From assembly GCF_036898095.1 (NCBI RefSeq), contig NC_090768.1, positions 50,572,783 to 50,636,782 on the forward strand: a stretch of DNA of 64,000 bases, given 5' to 3'. A model generated the notes under the pieces. That model ran no database searches. It was given only the letters and a program-made list of their open reading frames with translations, and was not told the origin of the DNA. A program made the position numbers and the translations under genes. The stretch comes from Palaemon carinicauda (Eukaryota > Arthropoda > Malacostraca > Decapoda > Palaemonidae). Shown here piece after piece: positions 21,739-35,862 of this stretch (position 1 is its first letter; every line of letters starts with the position of its first letter).

Positions 21739-24700
21739 GGATGAAGAGGGCAAACTGTTAATACATATAGTGTTTCTACAATTCCCTTCAACCGAGCAAG
21801 AGGTCAAATGAGACACTATATCCGATTGCATTTATTACATATGAGATTACATATAAAAGTCACAAACTGTACACAGACTGAGTAACCATAGCATTAGAAA
21901 AACTAGAAATGTTTACTCATAATCTCAATGACATATTTTGAAAGATTTAAAAAAACAAAACATATGCAGAAATATTTTGGAAAGGGAGGCTGTGCCACCA
22001 TTTGCCATAATGACTGTCATCTTGTCTAAACCTCCTACTAAATTCTAGTTTCTTCCCTCAAATTAACATTAGTTTGATCACACAATGGAGTTTAAAATAA
22101 AAATACTATACATAATTGTTACACTCAATTTTGTTGATAAAGTTTCTAAAAAACTTTAAAAAAAATTTCTTATGGATAATCTTAGATGTTAGGATTTCCA
22201 CAAAACTTAAAAAACAGGCAGTAATTTGTGCATTTTTTTTTTTCAATCAGATCATATAAAGAATAAAAAAAGGCTTGAGACTTTCTGAATACCATACTAA
22301 ATACTATTAAAATGAATTTATTGCATACAACTTCTAGAGTTGGAATAGGCCAAACAAAACTAAAGCACCATATACACGAATAGCACGAACGATTTTGGGC
22401 TCCCAAGGTTCTCTGAACCAGTACAGTATTTGTTTTGTACAGTAGTTTTCATTTCATAACGATGGGAGACAAAAATAAAAAAAAACGCAAAACTGACAAT
22501 AAAACATCTTTGGCCAAACTGCAATACTTGCCAAGGTTAAGTAGTTTTAATGAATTTATTGTCTTTTGTTCAACAATTGCGTGATTTAGCAAATTGAAAA
22601 GCTGGATACTCCGAGTAAAAATCACATTCACAAATGACCTTATTTACTATTCTTCTCCACTCTCTAACACGAGTGTACCTTCAGTCATTACACTGATAAC
22701 TGCGACAACATTTCTCTACAGTTATCGGTAAATATAAATTAGCATGGAGCTGATAAAAAATTCCAAAACTAAAGTAAAAATTTGAAATCTCACTAGACAC
22801 GAAAACCTGTTATCAATAAAACAGGAAATCATACTTTAAAAAACAATATTACAGTATTCCCAAAACAGCACAGGTGCCAACACAGCATTACAAACATTCT
22901 GCAGTGAACAGTTTAATCTAAATAAACTAGCTCATTCTAACATTTGCTCATAAAACTAAAGTCCGAACACTAAAAAATACCAGTGAATTGTGAAGACTGA
23001 AGACCAAATTCTTCAGCAATTTTAACAAGACCCTCTAAGAGCTGCCTTCAAAAATTGCAATGATTTAAGCCTAGTATCAGTATGGAATAACAATATAATT
23101 CAAAAGTTCTCAAAATCATTTACATTCGCGTTAAACACCATACTTTTAAAATCAACTTCTTATGGTACCAAATTTATGTCTAAGCAACTTCGAATAGACT
23201 TACATGCTCATCAAATGTGCTCTTACTCAAATTCCATCATCATGGCCTGAAGTTTCATAAAAACAAGTGATGGTACTTTTTATATCCCAAGAAATTCTTA
23301 TCTAATACTTGTAAGTCTAAAAAACTTAAGAAAGCATGAATGGATCTTACAAAAGCTTAAAAAAAATGTCAGACTCCTACAATACACAAGTTGAGTATTT
23401 TCATTTACCTACACTAATGAAGAGAGAGATCATCGCCTAAGTTATTGCCTGACTCAGGTTTTGTTCACCTAACTCGGAAAAGCTATCATCAAATACTGCA
23501 ATAAGACCCGAGAAAAAATATATTTCCAAAGTACTGCATGTATATTTTCGGTATGCTTTACAACCTACGATATGTATACTGTATCATAAATAAACAAACG
23601 TACTCAAGGGAAGTATTTTTGATCATCCTTATTTTGGTATTTGTACATTTTCTTAGCTTGTCCCAAATGATCATCTAGTCGACCTACTCACGCCACTGAC
23701 ATTGCAAATTAGAGAACAGAAATTGCCAGAGTTGTACCTCGTGTCATGAAATAAGTTACCTCTCAAAAATCTCTTGTAAATAAAACTGTGAAAAGATTCT
23801 TCACCCTCAAAACTAGATAACAGATACCGGTAATAAACAAATATTTAAGCTGAATTCCTATGCACAAGAAAACAAGAAACTAAAATGTATGTTAATTAAA
23901 ACTAATGTTTCTAGCCTCTTATCTACCGCATCATTCAGATATGTGAAAATTCTGTGAACACTTCAATGACCATATAAACATGCGCTTGATAAAATAAACC
24001 ACAATCTGTACATAATATTGATGACAAGATAAGAATTTTAATCCATTAGTGAACATCCACTGATTGTACAGTGAAGTTCTAAAAAGAGTTAAACCCACAA
24101 CACATGCAATATATACTTTGCACGTATAGAGAACACTATAATAAACCTTTCATGTCGCTTCATCTATAGCAGACTGATGAAAGAACATTCATTAGAGGAT
24201 TTGTTAATTATCAAGTGTTGCAGTTTTGAGTTTGAGATATTATGCAAATTTGAGAAAACTTAAAAAAGATCCTGTGTAATTATAACTGTACCTAATCCTT
24301 TAACTATTCTATGTAAATTTCTACAAAAATAGAACTTCTTATCAATAAATGTTAAATTTCTCAGTCTAAAATATCTCCTCTGAAATTTTACACATCAAAT
24401 GGATAGGATTCTTTTAACAGTCAAACATTTAAAAACAGCAACTCGCCAATTTTCAAATTTAACAAACAACCTCCATAAAGCTTTTTATTTTGAAGAAGTG
24501 CATCAACAAGCATCATCTGTTCCTGACACTGCCTAAAAAAACATCTTACCAGGTGAAAAATATTTCTATTCAAGCATTCATAAATCCAATAGGGAACAAC
24601 AGAACACAAAAATGCTGCTGGCTGTGAATAGTAATAAAGGCAAGGCAGTTATCTCAGTCGAATACTTTGTCTATGATGGTTCATGAGTTTGATTTTGGTA

Positions 24701-25939
24701 TTCTGAATATTTTCAAATAGGACAAAAGATAAGAAGTTGAATTCCAAAAGTGTAGTCGAAGAAATCTAACAACGATAATCTCCTTGAGCAGTCTCGTTGA
24801 GACCGCAGTTATTCCATAGACAGGAACTGCTGTTGATGGTTATGAAAATGTATAAAGGAAGTTAACTACCATACAAATATACAATTAAAATTTAGCTACC
24901 ATCCAATAGAAAAATAAAGGCTATTGTAATCTGCAGACAAAATTTTAATCTACACACTACATTTATAATCTAAAGGATAAAAAAATTCTCTAATCCAGTA
25001 AATTTTGCAAATTCCAATGTAAAACAACTTTACACTAAATTCTCATCTATTCTTCAGCAATACAGTACAGTATTAAGAAACAAAATCCCATATTTCCACA
25101 ACCATCTGATGCAGTTATAACCTGAATCCTCTAAACTACTAATTACAAATAGGTAATTGACATGTGACCCTCTGTTGACACAGCTGCAAACTACCACCCA
25201 CCTTTTTTCGAGTAATCATGATGAATATGTTTTAGAAGGAAAGACACGGAGAGGAGAAAAGGGATGAGGATTAATAGTAATACCAAAATAACATTCTCAA
25301 ATAGTTCAACCAGACCACAAAGTCCAAGATTCTGACTTGTATGACTAGTCACAAAATAATATATGGTAAGAGAGACCATATTATCACAGGATATAAACAA
25401 TGGCACCTCTGTATATTCAGCACAAGAAATATAAAGAATACTTGAAGTAAATAGTTACCAATTGTAAATAATTCCATCTTCAACAAACGGCTCTTTAAAC
25501 TTCGAAAGCTACGTCAACCAACGGTATTATTTTGTCAACTTCCCAAACTTCACATTTAAATAAATGGGGTAAGGGAGACTTGTGGGGAATGGCTCAAAAT
25601 CATCATTATACATGAATTGTTATGGAACAGATCTCAAACAAAGATTCTCAGAGTTCTAAATACTAGTCTTTTTTTAAACACAAACACACAATTGCGATCC
25701 TAAGACAAGGATTTGTCACAAGTTATTCCAAATACTGCATGTGTACGCTACCCAAATACAGCCACATTTTTTTTTTCATGCACTGAGTGACAATGCAATA
25801 ATTTAACAGTTATATTACAAACTTTGAAAATGATTTTGAATATTATGTCCAGTCAAAAACACCTTTAAAGCTATCATCTAGGGTCTGGAGAATACTAGCG
25901 CCCAACAGACTTAACGCAAAAGCCTTGCTGAGTGTGGGA
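21739..25939 (-). other. downstream of the Shisa-like stop codon: probable 3' UTR and 3' flank
   Basis: These 4.2 kb follow the stop at 25940 on the minus strand and are unusually free of mobile elements compared with the rest of the window. Many TTTATT (AATAAA on the minus strand) occurrences exist, so a polyadenylation site cannot be chosen. A long 3' UTR is an inference from the lack of repeats. No other gene is seen on either strand. Confidence 0.35.
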
Positions 25940-26001
25940 TCACTGTTGATAGTTGGGGTTGTAAGGCAGTTGTTTCTCGGAATACGGTGGAGGCTGATCA
26001 A
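25940..26001 (-). CDS. Shisa-like membrane protein, last coding exon
   Basis: A strong acceptor (CTCCTTATCTTTCTCTTGCAG, minus strand, AG at 26003-26002) is followed by 62 coding bases. The first two join one base from the previous exon to make a Val codon, then D-Q-P-P-P-Y-S-E-K-Q-L-P-Y-N-P-N-Y-Q-Q and a TGA at 25942-25940. The PPPY motif is a classical ligand for WW domains such as those of NEDD4-type ubiquitin ligases. The PYNP.Y ending resembles the C-terminus of SHISA5/scotin, from memory. The exon is too short for ordinary frame scans. The match in phase to the donor at 48322 and the continuing Pro/Tyr/Gln composition make the assignment good despite the 22-kb intron. Confidence 0.8.
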
Positions 26002-26987
26002 CTGCAAGAGAAAGATAAGGAGACTAGTTTTTTAAAAGCAATTCACCCTGGGACTATTTTCATTAAAAGGCAATGGATCCAAAGCAATGGGACTTTTGCA
26101 CAATTCGAGTTATTAAATAGAGCAAATGGTGTAAAGCCGATTACAATAAAACTTAAAAAATCAATGTATACAATAAACTTCCTTATATTATGATAGTTTA
26201 CAAAAAAATATAAACATTAAAATGATTAAAAATCTTGTGAAATATATTGCAATAAAACAAGAAATATACAAAAAATTTCCCGGAGCATAGCAAAGTTATT
26301 CTGAACATCTACCGAGTATAAGATACTCGATAAACAAAATCAGCAGTCGAGAAAAGTGTGGGGGTTAGTAGTCGTAACCACATGCTAATCAAGAATAAAA
26401 ACTAAAGCTCCTAAGAAGTATCTACAGAACACTGCATCACGATTTAGACCATTGGAATCCACAGGGACCCGTAGGTGCCAGTAGCTTTTAAGATGGTTAT
26501 TTCCTTTCTAAGTATCTACATACACCTCCTGTTCCTCTCGTCATGTAAGGTGTTGTGTCATTGTGTATACATTAGTGAATTTCTAGGGTGTAGTTCTAAA
26601 CATGCAGAGTTTCGATAAGAAATAATTGAAGATAAAAAACCGAAGATAAAAAAACCTGCGAGATGTATTTGAAGGTATACGGTTTTTTCAATACAATCAG
26701 CATACTTAAGCAAAAAATAAGGCCACTTAATATACAGATAATCCTGCAATTCACATTTACCAGTACACTGACTAACTGAATAATTGAATACAAAGGGATC
26801 ATTGACATAGGCCAAGATTCATAACAGTAAATTAGTTCACAAAAATACACTGAAATATTCTTTTGGTGAAAAAGTCCAGAGAAAAAGACAAGTGGTTAAA
26901 TTACTGTAATGAAATACAATTACATAGTTTTGCGGGTAAAACCTGATTAATTTTATTCTCAACCAGCAAATCCCCCACTGAAAAGTG

Positions 26988-27195
26988 CACTCTATACTCA
27001 ATTGATTTTAATGAGATGCATTTGCACTTACTCGCAGCGGTGTCCTTTCAGCTTGGAAAAGTTTCCTGTTATCTGATTGGTTAGAATTATCTAGTCCAAC
27101 CAATCAGGGATCAGGAAACTTTTCCGAGCTAAAAGGGCACCCCAGCAAGTCGGTGCAAATCTGCCTCACTAAAAAGAATTGACTATAGTGTATAC
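26988..27195. mobile_element. ~200-bp fold-back element, copy 2
   Basis: Same palindromic layout as copy 1: left GCATTTGCAC, GCAGCGGTGTCC and GGAAAAGTTTCCTG; centre GATTGGTTAGAATTATCTAG; right CCAACCAATCAGGGATC, CTTTTCCGAGCTAAAAGGGC, GTCGGTGCAAATCTGCCTC and GAATTGACTATAGTG. Confidence 0.85.
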
Positions 27196-29561
27196 ATGGC
27201 AGATGAGGAGACGGAAAATTATACAATCAACTGACTACCATTCTAAGTAATAGCATGGAAAAATGGAACGAACAATTATTTTCTTATTTTGAGTTTTTTC
27301 TTGGGAATCCTAATATGTATCAATTAAAAATGTTTTACTGCAAGTAACTTGAACTTTTAATACTTCTTTGGGCAATTAAAACAATAAAAATACCTATTTC
27401 TTCTATCTTATTAAAAAACTGGATTTACGTAATTTCAATCGCGATTTCTGTAGCATTTGCAAACCTCATGCAAATCATATTCAAAATCTCTCAAATAAAT
27501 CCAATAGTGATAGAGCATTGAAGCACAGCCACGTAATTGTGTCCAAGAAGGCAAGGAGGAAAGAAAACCATTAAATAAATGGCTGCTATTGCTGATTTCC
27601 GGCTGCTTTACCGGGTGACTAACCATAAAACTTGCACCGACACTAATGACAACCATAACAAATTATGACAGAATACTTCCGATTCCCTATGGCAATCTAC
27701 AAGTGGAGAAAGTAATTTGGCAAGGAGTTCGGAATGTTTTGTTTTACATGCTCCCACAATGTCTGTGAGAAGATTAGGCTTCCGTGATCATTTTCACTGT
27801 TGAAAGATGAAAATACTTCTGTGCTGTTGAAACACATCTTTACAACCTGACCGGAGCTTTATTTCAACCATCATAATTAAAAAGGGAATAATGAAATAAA
27901 ACATGGTGTAACTACGTTAGAACCAAGACCAACCTTACCCATATTCCGGTGTACAGTGTACTGTAGTATTACAAAATACACAACCAACCTGTCTTCAATA
28001 ACTATTTACAAGACTTCAATGATGATACATACAGAAACCCTTAAGCCATTCTTTCACTTTGTTCCACGACGAATTAGACATCGCTCTTTTGTATTATACA
28101 TGCAAGATATGAGCACGATACAAAATAAAAGGGAGGTATCCTAAGAGACCCATTTCCATTGCCTTTGTCTCAATTCAATACCAAAATATATTTTACTATA
28201 AAACACATTTTTCACACACCCACTACTCCTATTTTAGCTTAGAACTGCATCTGCATAATGATCAGATACACTGAGTCCAGATGAAAAAAAAAAAAATCTC
28301 TACTTTTGGTAATCTGGTCCCCCCAGTCTCTTGTGAATAATATCTCATTTCTAGTGTAGTTTTGTGAGCTGCAATAAGTCATTGGGGAGGAAGATAAAGC
28401 GTGAGAGAGCAAAGCTGCTGGCAATCAAGTGCGCAAACAGAAACCAGACGAGACTAAGTAGAACATAAAGAGGAGGAAAACTAAGGAATCATAGCTCCGC
28501 AAGATAAGGACTGAAAATCAGACATGGAAAAAAAGTCGAAGTTTATATGAGGACAAAAGCAAGGGATGTGAGCTTAAAGGTTAATAACCACAGAGAATCT
28601 ATTGCTATAAGGAAGTGCAAATTCTCAAAATAAGGTTAAGGATGTACACCTAAAGCCTCAATATCTTTGAATAACCAGACAATTTGAGGAAGAAAAGAGA
28701 TAAGTCTCCATAATATTCAATTTTCTTTTTAAAAGGAAACTAGATGCAAACACTAATTTCAGGTGTTATTAACTTTTATCACAATTTGCTGGTTCTTCTG
28801 TTGTGCCCAAATAAAGGTTCTAAAAGTTATATGAATTGCCTGATGTGAAGTCTTTTTAAATCTTGTTCAAAAGGTTATCAGAAAATATGCCAGACTTGAC
28901 AGAGGGGAAAATCATAACCATTGAATTAAAGTAAAGAAGAAAGGGCATTACACAAGAAGTGAATCTACGATTCTGAGTGCTTGCACCCAAAAATTCAGCC
29001 AAAGAAATATTAATACACTTTTATTCCCTCGAGTGGGCGACATAAAACAGCGAACTCTTGCCCTAAAAAATGAAGCACACATAAGAAAGAAGACAGTCCA
29101 AAAAGTGAAGTCTATGGAAGGGTCTTGATAAATTTAATCGAGAGGATTCACCAAGGCTCCTATGCTGTGTCCACACAGTCGAGCAATGCCCGTAGGCACA
29201 AATGCTTTTCTTGTAAATTGATATATTTAGTAGGAAAATTCACAAATTGCCCATATTTTCAGTTAAAGACAACATTTTCTACTTATGATATGGAATAATG
29301 ACACTGCCAGTCACAAAAGCAGTCTTCAGGGCTGCAACTTTTCTGCATAAGGAGCCCGTATTAGTCCAGAGTTAAGAACGGTCTTTTGTGTCTAATTACC
29401 TCCCATAGTGTTTTGCTGCTGGTGAAGGATGAAATTTATATATGAAATATGTCCAACTCTAGCATTTATTGGCCTCGCAAAGACACTACTAAATTCAGTT
29501 ATTCAACAAACATTTAGGTTTATGCAATGTTAGAAGTGATGATTGTGAGAACTAAGTGAAG

Positions 29562-29879
29562 TTAACCCTTTTACCCCCAAGCTATTTGGAACTTTCCAAC
29601 ACTTAACCCCCAGGGGTTATTTTTTTTCAAGCCCATTTTGCAGTATATTTCTTTTAAATTGCTCTAACAACCTTAATTTTTGTCATAAAGAGGTCAGGTT
29701 GGTCTCATTCTCTTGGAAAATGCCGGAAGTTTCTCAAAAAAAATTATCAAAAATATGCAAAAAAAAAAAAAAAATGTAAATAGCAGTTTTTATGCAAGGA
29801 CGTACCGGTACGTCCATGGGGGTAAAGGGATGAGTTTTGTGAAACGTACCAGTACGTCCTTTGGGGGTAAAAGGGTTAA
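29562..29879. mobile_element. piggyBac-like palindromic MITE, copy 1
   Basis: The element proper is 29566-29875 (310 bases), with TTAA on both sides (29562-29565, 29876-29879). Ends are CCCTTTTACCCCCA and its complement TGGGGGTAAAAGGG. CCC ends with a TTAA target are typical of the piggyBac superfamily. The right part holds the perfect 18-bp palindrome GGACGTACCGGTACGTCC and, 44 bases on, the variant ACGTACCAGTACGTCC, each followed by a GGGGGTAAA block, so the end is a subterminal duplication. There is no open frame, so it must move in trans if at all. Confidence 0.85.
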
Positions 29880-32800
29880 AGTATGGAACAAGTGATGTGA
29901 AAAGAAAATTGAACCGCCTCAGAAACCAAGACCGCAGGGAAAAAGAAACAAAGGAAAAGTTCAAAGTAGTCGTGAAGTGGGATGGATAATATATATCTAT
30001 AACCCCATTTGTCATGTGTTAACCATTTTTTTTTTTTAAATAATTGAAGAGTTCAACCACTCCAAATTTACCCAGCTATGTTAATTTCAGATCTTAATAT
30101 GAAAGTTTCAAAAATTGAAGAGACTGACAGAGGTGAATTCTAGACCTTTGGATCTGTGAGATGACTGGAACAGGGACTTGTGTACTTAAGGAGCAGTGGC
30201 AAGATTGGAAGAGCCAAAAACAGGTAACCCTTACCTTTCCTTTGCATAAAAATTTATAGAATGGTTTAGGCAACGGGTATATTTGTCCCTCAAATCTACC
30301 GAAGCACAGAGTGATAATGAAATCCTGTTTTCTTTTATTAAGAGGCTTCTCACAGATAGTGACTCAAGGAAAGGCTTTGTGGTCAATGATAGATCTTGTC
30401 ACCTTTGAAACTACAAAAAAGGCTGGGATATCGCCTTCCTTGACAAATATTTATACTAACGGTACCCTTATTTCCCGAAGCTTCATTAGATGCCAGATCA
30501 AGGGTCTGAGATTGATGACCATCCTCTTGTCATCTCTTGAACGAGACAAAACTATGATAGTCCAGAACATTTTCTATTAACTTCTGAACAACAGACATTT
30601 TTATCTTCAATGATGTAGCCATCACCAGAGCTTGCATTGTCTTTGGAATTTGGGTACCACTAGGGAAAAACAAACTATACAGTACTTGAATTAATACCAA
30701 TGGTAATAATTCAATTATGCATTCCACATCAAACTAGTACATAATGAATACAGAATATGATGAAATAAGCAAAGTACCAAGGAAAAAATTTCTTGTAGCT
30801 AAATCCCTGGGATGACTAATTACAAATTTAAAATGGACCACTAACTAATTAGGAAAAGTATTGAAAGCGTCTTATCACCAATATCCATTCTAAATCCAAC
30901 TATACTTTTAATACAGTACTGAACACAGTACAATCACATCATGTGTACCTGCAATGGAGACTAGGAACACTTGGATAGTCAAGAAACCTACTGTATAAAA
31001 GAATAAACAGTGACACTGATAAATGTATTTAAGTGAAATCCATAAACATGGTATAAATGCCTCATTACTAAATTTACATGAAACAGGGATGAAGAATGAA
31101 ATTTCTAGTCAACTAACCCTGTTGAAGAATTGCTACCAATTTCTCAAATAAATACTAGAGGAGAAAATGCTCCACAAGAGACTGACAGGATCAGATACAC
31201 ACACTAACTTACCAGGAGTTAAAAGTGAAGGTGGATCTACTTTCTTCCGGACTTTGAGTACCTAGTTTTCATGCACATGCAAATATAAGCTAAAGTATAA
31301 GTAATGCATGTTGTGAAATGATATATCTCTAATATGATTTCATACAGTACTGTTATTATATTTACAAAATCTGTTTCCTCCGTTGTTTACAAAACAGAGC
31401 ATCTTATTTCACTACGATATAAAAATCCTAACAGACAGGTATTTACAGTTTCATATCCCTTCCAATCCAAACACCAAACCCTTGTGAACGTAATGCCGCA
31501 TGCCCCTGTTTGAGGAGACAACTTAGCTTATGTCAATATACAAGACTAATAAAAAACATTCACACTGTACTGTACTGTAATCATACGCTAACCGTAGTGT
31601 TCACATTTGACCCCATTTTAAAGAAAAGGCAGAAATAGTTGTCTCTAGATAGGTTTCCTTGTTACAATGGAATACAATTATAAAAAAGATTTCCAAGTGC
31701 CCATAAATTATAAATCAACTGATTCGGTTGGTGATAGCAAACATAGTTCAAGAGAGAGAACTCCCGATATTTTACCCGAACTGCTCATGGAGAGAGAGAC
31801 TCCTTCAAAGCGATAACTTAATCATCCTCCTCCTCTTGTCTCCATCACACCAGCCAAACCTCCGTCATAGGTAGTGTGTAATTTGATTTGTAAATTATTT
31901 TCTATTTTTTCATTGTGAATTATCAATTATTATTCAATTCTCTCTTTTGAGGTCGTAAATTATTCAACAATTATCAGAAAATAAGAGTACGTGTGCTTTT
32001 GGACTCGCATTGAGGAATTCCCTTCATTCATTATTGGAGAAATTATTCTATAATACAAGCATTTTCGGTTGCGAGCTCACTCCCAAAATAAATCAAATTC
32101 ATAAACCGAGTTACGACTGCACTAATGTTTTGTGTGTGTAATTTGAATAAGACTACCATAAATGTTGTAAAAATTTCTAATCAATATTCTAGTCCTCGAT
32201 GAAGTCTTGCAAAAACTGGTTAGCTTTCACTTTGAGTTTTCCTTTCCCTTTAGGTTTATAGCATCCAATTTGTTCTTCAAATGTATGTGCTTTTAATTAT
32301 ATCAAGGAAAATTCAATAATGCTAGCCTTGTCTTAATGGTGGTGAGCCTATTCCCAAAATAAACAACTGCCATTAATAAAGAGAGAAGGAGGACTCTGAG
32401 AAATGTAAGAAGTTATAGAGGTGCAGATATTGGCAGTGATCACCAGCTCCTCATTGCCACACTGAAAAAAACTGAAAGCAATTGTAATACTGTATATAAT
32501 GCATAATACAGTACATAGTTTTTCAAAAATTTCATATCTCTAGATGACAATCTAAAATTCAATGAATATTTAAGGCATTGTGACAACCCATCACTAATGA
32601 CTTACAACATTCAATATCTATAGCCTTGTACAGTATATTTTCTTTTCATTGATATATGTAATGAATAAAAACCTAGTATTTACTGGACGTAAAAAACACG
32701 TAAAATGGCATTGAAGGGAGTGGGAAAATCTAACAAAATACACGAAATGGTGTTCAAAGTCAAGTGGTTGTAGAATAAAAATTAAAAATACTTGTAGGAA

Positions 32801-33800
32801 AAAAAATTGTCGCAAATACTTTTAAAATACTCAGTACTATATAAGATTATGGATTTTTTTCTTTCTTTTTTAAGTAAATTACACAACCTAGAATACTGAT
32901 TTTTCTAGTTTTCTTAAATTCATTTTTGGAAATCCCTTTGACTAAAAGCTCAGTATTTCTATATACATTATAATAAGGCTTTATTTCATCAGCAAGCCAT
33001 TTAAGCAGAATTTATAAAAATAAGAACATATAAAAATTGTTAGGCATTTGTTAAATATGTAACATGCAGTAGAGGTGCAAGTGAAAATAAAAACAATACG
33101 AAGAATTTCTACCCATCACCAAAGAAACTTACTACAGAGTATCAGATATAAAGCAAAACAATCTATTTTACCAGTCTCTCTACTAAGGAAAGTATGATAA
33201 CATCTCACAAATGAGAGATTGGTGAGTAACCAGTGAAAGAGAAAAAAAAAAAGCAACCAGTGCCAGCCATAGACTAAAAACAAATTAAAAGGCATGGGAG
33301 ACCTACCTTCAGGGACACATGCGTTACTGTGTGTATTCTACAAGATTCATTTCTCACTGAGTTCTGGAAATTGAAAACCAGGTCAATGATACAAAAATCT
33401 ACAGCCAACAAAAACCCTGAAAACCACAGCATTACCCCTCGCTGCTGCTAGCTTTCGCTACACCATATCAAATTTGCCAATTCTAAATAGCACTATAAAG
33501 TTCTAATTCCCTTACAACACAGGGAGATCATTTCCAAAGGGAAAGCCATTAGATCCAGATCTGGTGACAGCAATTAATTTTTATTTTCAATGGAACCTTG
33601 ACAAAAAAGGAAAACAAACACCATGGTACAAGTGCTATTCAAAGCTGTTGCGTTACTACACAACCACCATGGCCTCCTTCTTCAAGCTGTCCAATCTGGG
33701 CTTTGGCTTCCTCCTCAGAAGCAAAATTCAAATGGTAGTACAGTAGTAAGTGAAAATAATTCAGATCATAAGTATAATTTTATCCAATAACAATAATGTA

Positions 33801-33946
33801 TTGGGGAAGGGGGGAGGGTTTCTTTCATTGATAAATTGGAGAAGGGGGGAGGGTTTCTTTCATTGATAAATTGGAGAAGGGGGGAGGGTTTCTTTCATTG
33901 ATAAATTGGAGAAGCAGGGGAGGGTCTCCTACATTGATAAATTGAA
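33801..33946. repeat. minisatellite, ~35-bp unit, 4 copies
   Basis: Each unit is GGAGAAGGGGGGAGGGTTTC followed by TTTCATTGATAAATT; the last is diverged (GCAGGGGAGGGTCTCCTACA). The G runs could form a G-quadruplex. Confidence 0.92.
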
Positions 33947-35251
33947 GTAGTAAAGGACAAAAGCTGAGAATATAAGGGTATACACAGGAAGAAATGTGTA
34001 TCATGATTGTACAGTAATACCATGTCAATGAGTTCAACGTTGTAATGTCTTTTTAATATTTCCGTTTTCTTTGCTTTTAACTTTGAGAACACAGTAAACG
34101 ACTTGCCACTGATCAGAGACTTGAAGTCTTGTATAAAACTATGTATAATTTCCCTTAGAATTTTCATCATCCCTAATACTATTATTTCCCTATTTTGTTC
34201 GATACAAAAAAAAAAGGAAGTTTTCTAGCAAAGCATAGGCTTGCATGCCTTACAGGGCCCAAAACGGTTAATTCTAAATCACTATACTATATATGATGTT
34301 ATATTTCCTATCATTGACCTAAGAGTTATGTACACTGTATACAAAAGATTGCACAAGGCATGATTTTCAATGGGGTCTCAATTACACTGCCTTCTAAAAA
34401 GTATAGCAGAAAGTACAAGGTTTTTACCTAATGCTTTGTACCTTTTTGGTTTTCACTCTATGGCTTCTTCATGTCTAATAATTCAAATTCTTTAATCTTG
34501 CCTTGTTAAAATTTACCCCTGTCATTCTAAAAAAAAAAAAAAATCCTTAGAGAAAACACTAACAAGAACCTTGAGATATGACTTGGCACAAGAATTTATA
34601 ACAATATTATTTCATATTCCATAGGAGCAACTCTTTTAAGCCAGCCACCCAATATTAACTTGGTGATCATGTTAAACTATTAATAGAAAATGCACAAAGC
34701 ATGGACCATATTACCAAGGGGCTACCATATCCTAATGTATTCTAATTTATCAAAAAAGCAATAACAAAATATATATGACATGAGTCTGGGCTGCATATAT
34801 TCTCCTCAATGTGTTTTACAATACAGCTTGGGTGATGCAATACGAGAAATGAACACCTGGCAAAAACAAAAGAGATTCAAGCAAAGCTACACAGCTGCTT
34901 TTTGCTGTGCATAATGGAGCCACAACCTAAAAATCAATATGGTCGCAAGCGATGCAAGAACCAAAACCAAATGTGAATGTGTTAGCTTTTAGAGTATTAA
35001 TTAAAGTGATGAGATAATGTATAGAGAGGTATCACTGGTCGGTAAGATTTCAACAACCATTGGCAACTGCCACTGTTTCTGAAGGATTACTTCAAGAACA
35101 TTCATTTCAAATTCCCACAAAAATTTGAGAACACCTTTTCCATACACCAGATCTGAACGTAATTGGTTTCCCCTAAAACATGGCAGATTCAGTACTAAAA
35201 AATATCACAAATTTTAAGTAATTTGTATTTTTCCTAACAATACTTACCGAA

Positions 35252-35421
35252 GAAACACTTTATAGGAGATTACTGGTAACTCCTCTCCGACGACCAGATT
35301 TTTACGTAGTTTCCCCCTACTTCCATGTTCTATACTGTCCTGAATAACGGGAAATAATATGACCTGGGGGCATTGCCCGGGCAGGTCGTCCGTCTTTGAG
35401 AAGCTCTCCCCAGTAAGTTTT
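35252..35421. repeat. DIRS left inverted terminal repeat core (170 bp)
   Basis: From GAAACACTTTATAGGAGATT to CCCCAGTAAGTTTT, the perfect or near-perfect reverse complement of 41667-41836. Outside it, 35204-35251 is the unique left edge (AAGTAATTTGTATTTTTCCT...), which is copied only in the internal complementary region. Confidence 0.93.
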
Positions 35422-35485
35422 ATGTAATGAACAAAACCACGAGGTCAGCGGGGCACTGCGGGGACGGTTGGGGGGGCCCTAAACC

Positions 35486-35587
35486 TAAAGTGTTTCTTCG
35501 GTAAGTATTGTTAGGAAAAATACAAATTACTTAAAATTTGTGATTTGTTCCGACACAGAGACTTACCTTGAAACACTTTATAGGAGA
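35486..35587. repeat. DIRS internal complementary region
   Basis: The first part (35486-35544) is the reverse complement of the left edge and the start of the left repeat. The second part (35543-35587) is the reverse complement of the right edge. In DIRS-type elements this region templates restoration of both ends during circle formation. Here it agrees with both edges base for base across the junction. Confidence 0.92.
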
Positions 35588-35862
35588 CTTACACCTTAGG
35601 AGGGGGGAGTGCCCTTTAGCCCTGACCCCGATGGACAGTAGGGAAAACTACGTAAAAGACTCATTAAGTGTGGTATAACACTTACCCTTCTGCAATATCT
35701 TCGTTGTGCTTGATATGGCGAATTTTCGTCTTGTGTAATGAGCGATATTTCTTGATGACGACTGACGGTACGAGAAAGATAGAAAAAGGGGGGGAAAAAT
35801 AGAACTCGGCTCCTTGTGTCTAGATACTTTATGTTTCGCGATTGAGCCTGGGGCTTGAGCCG

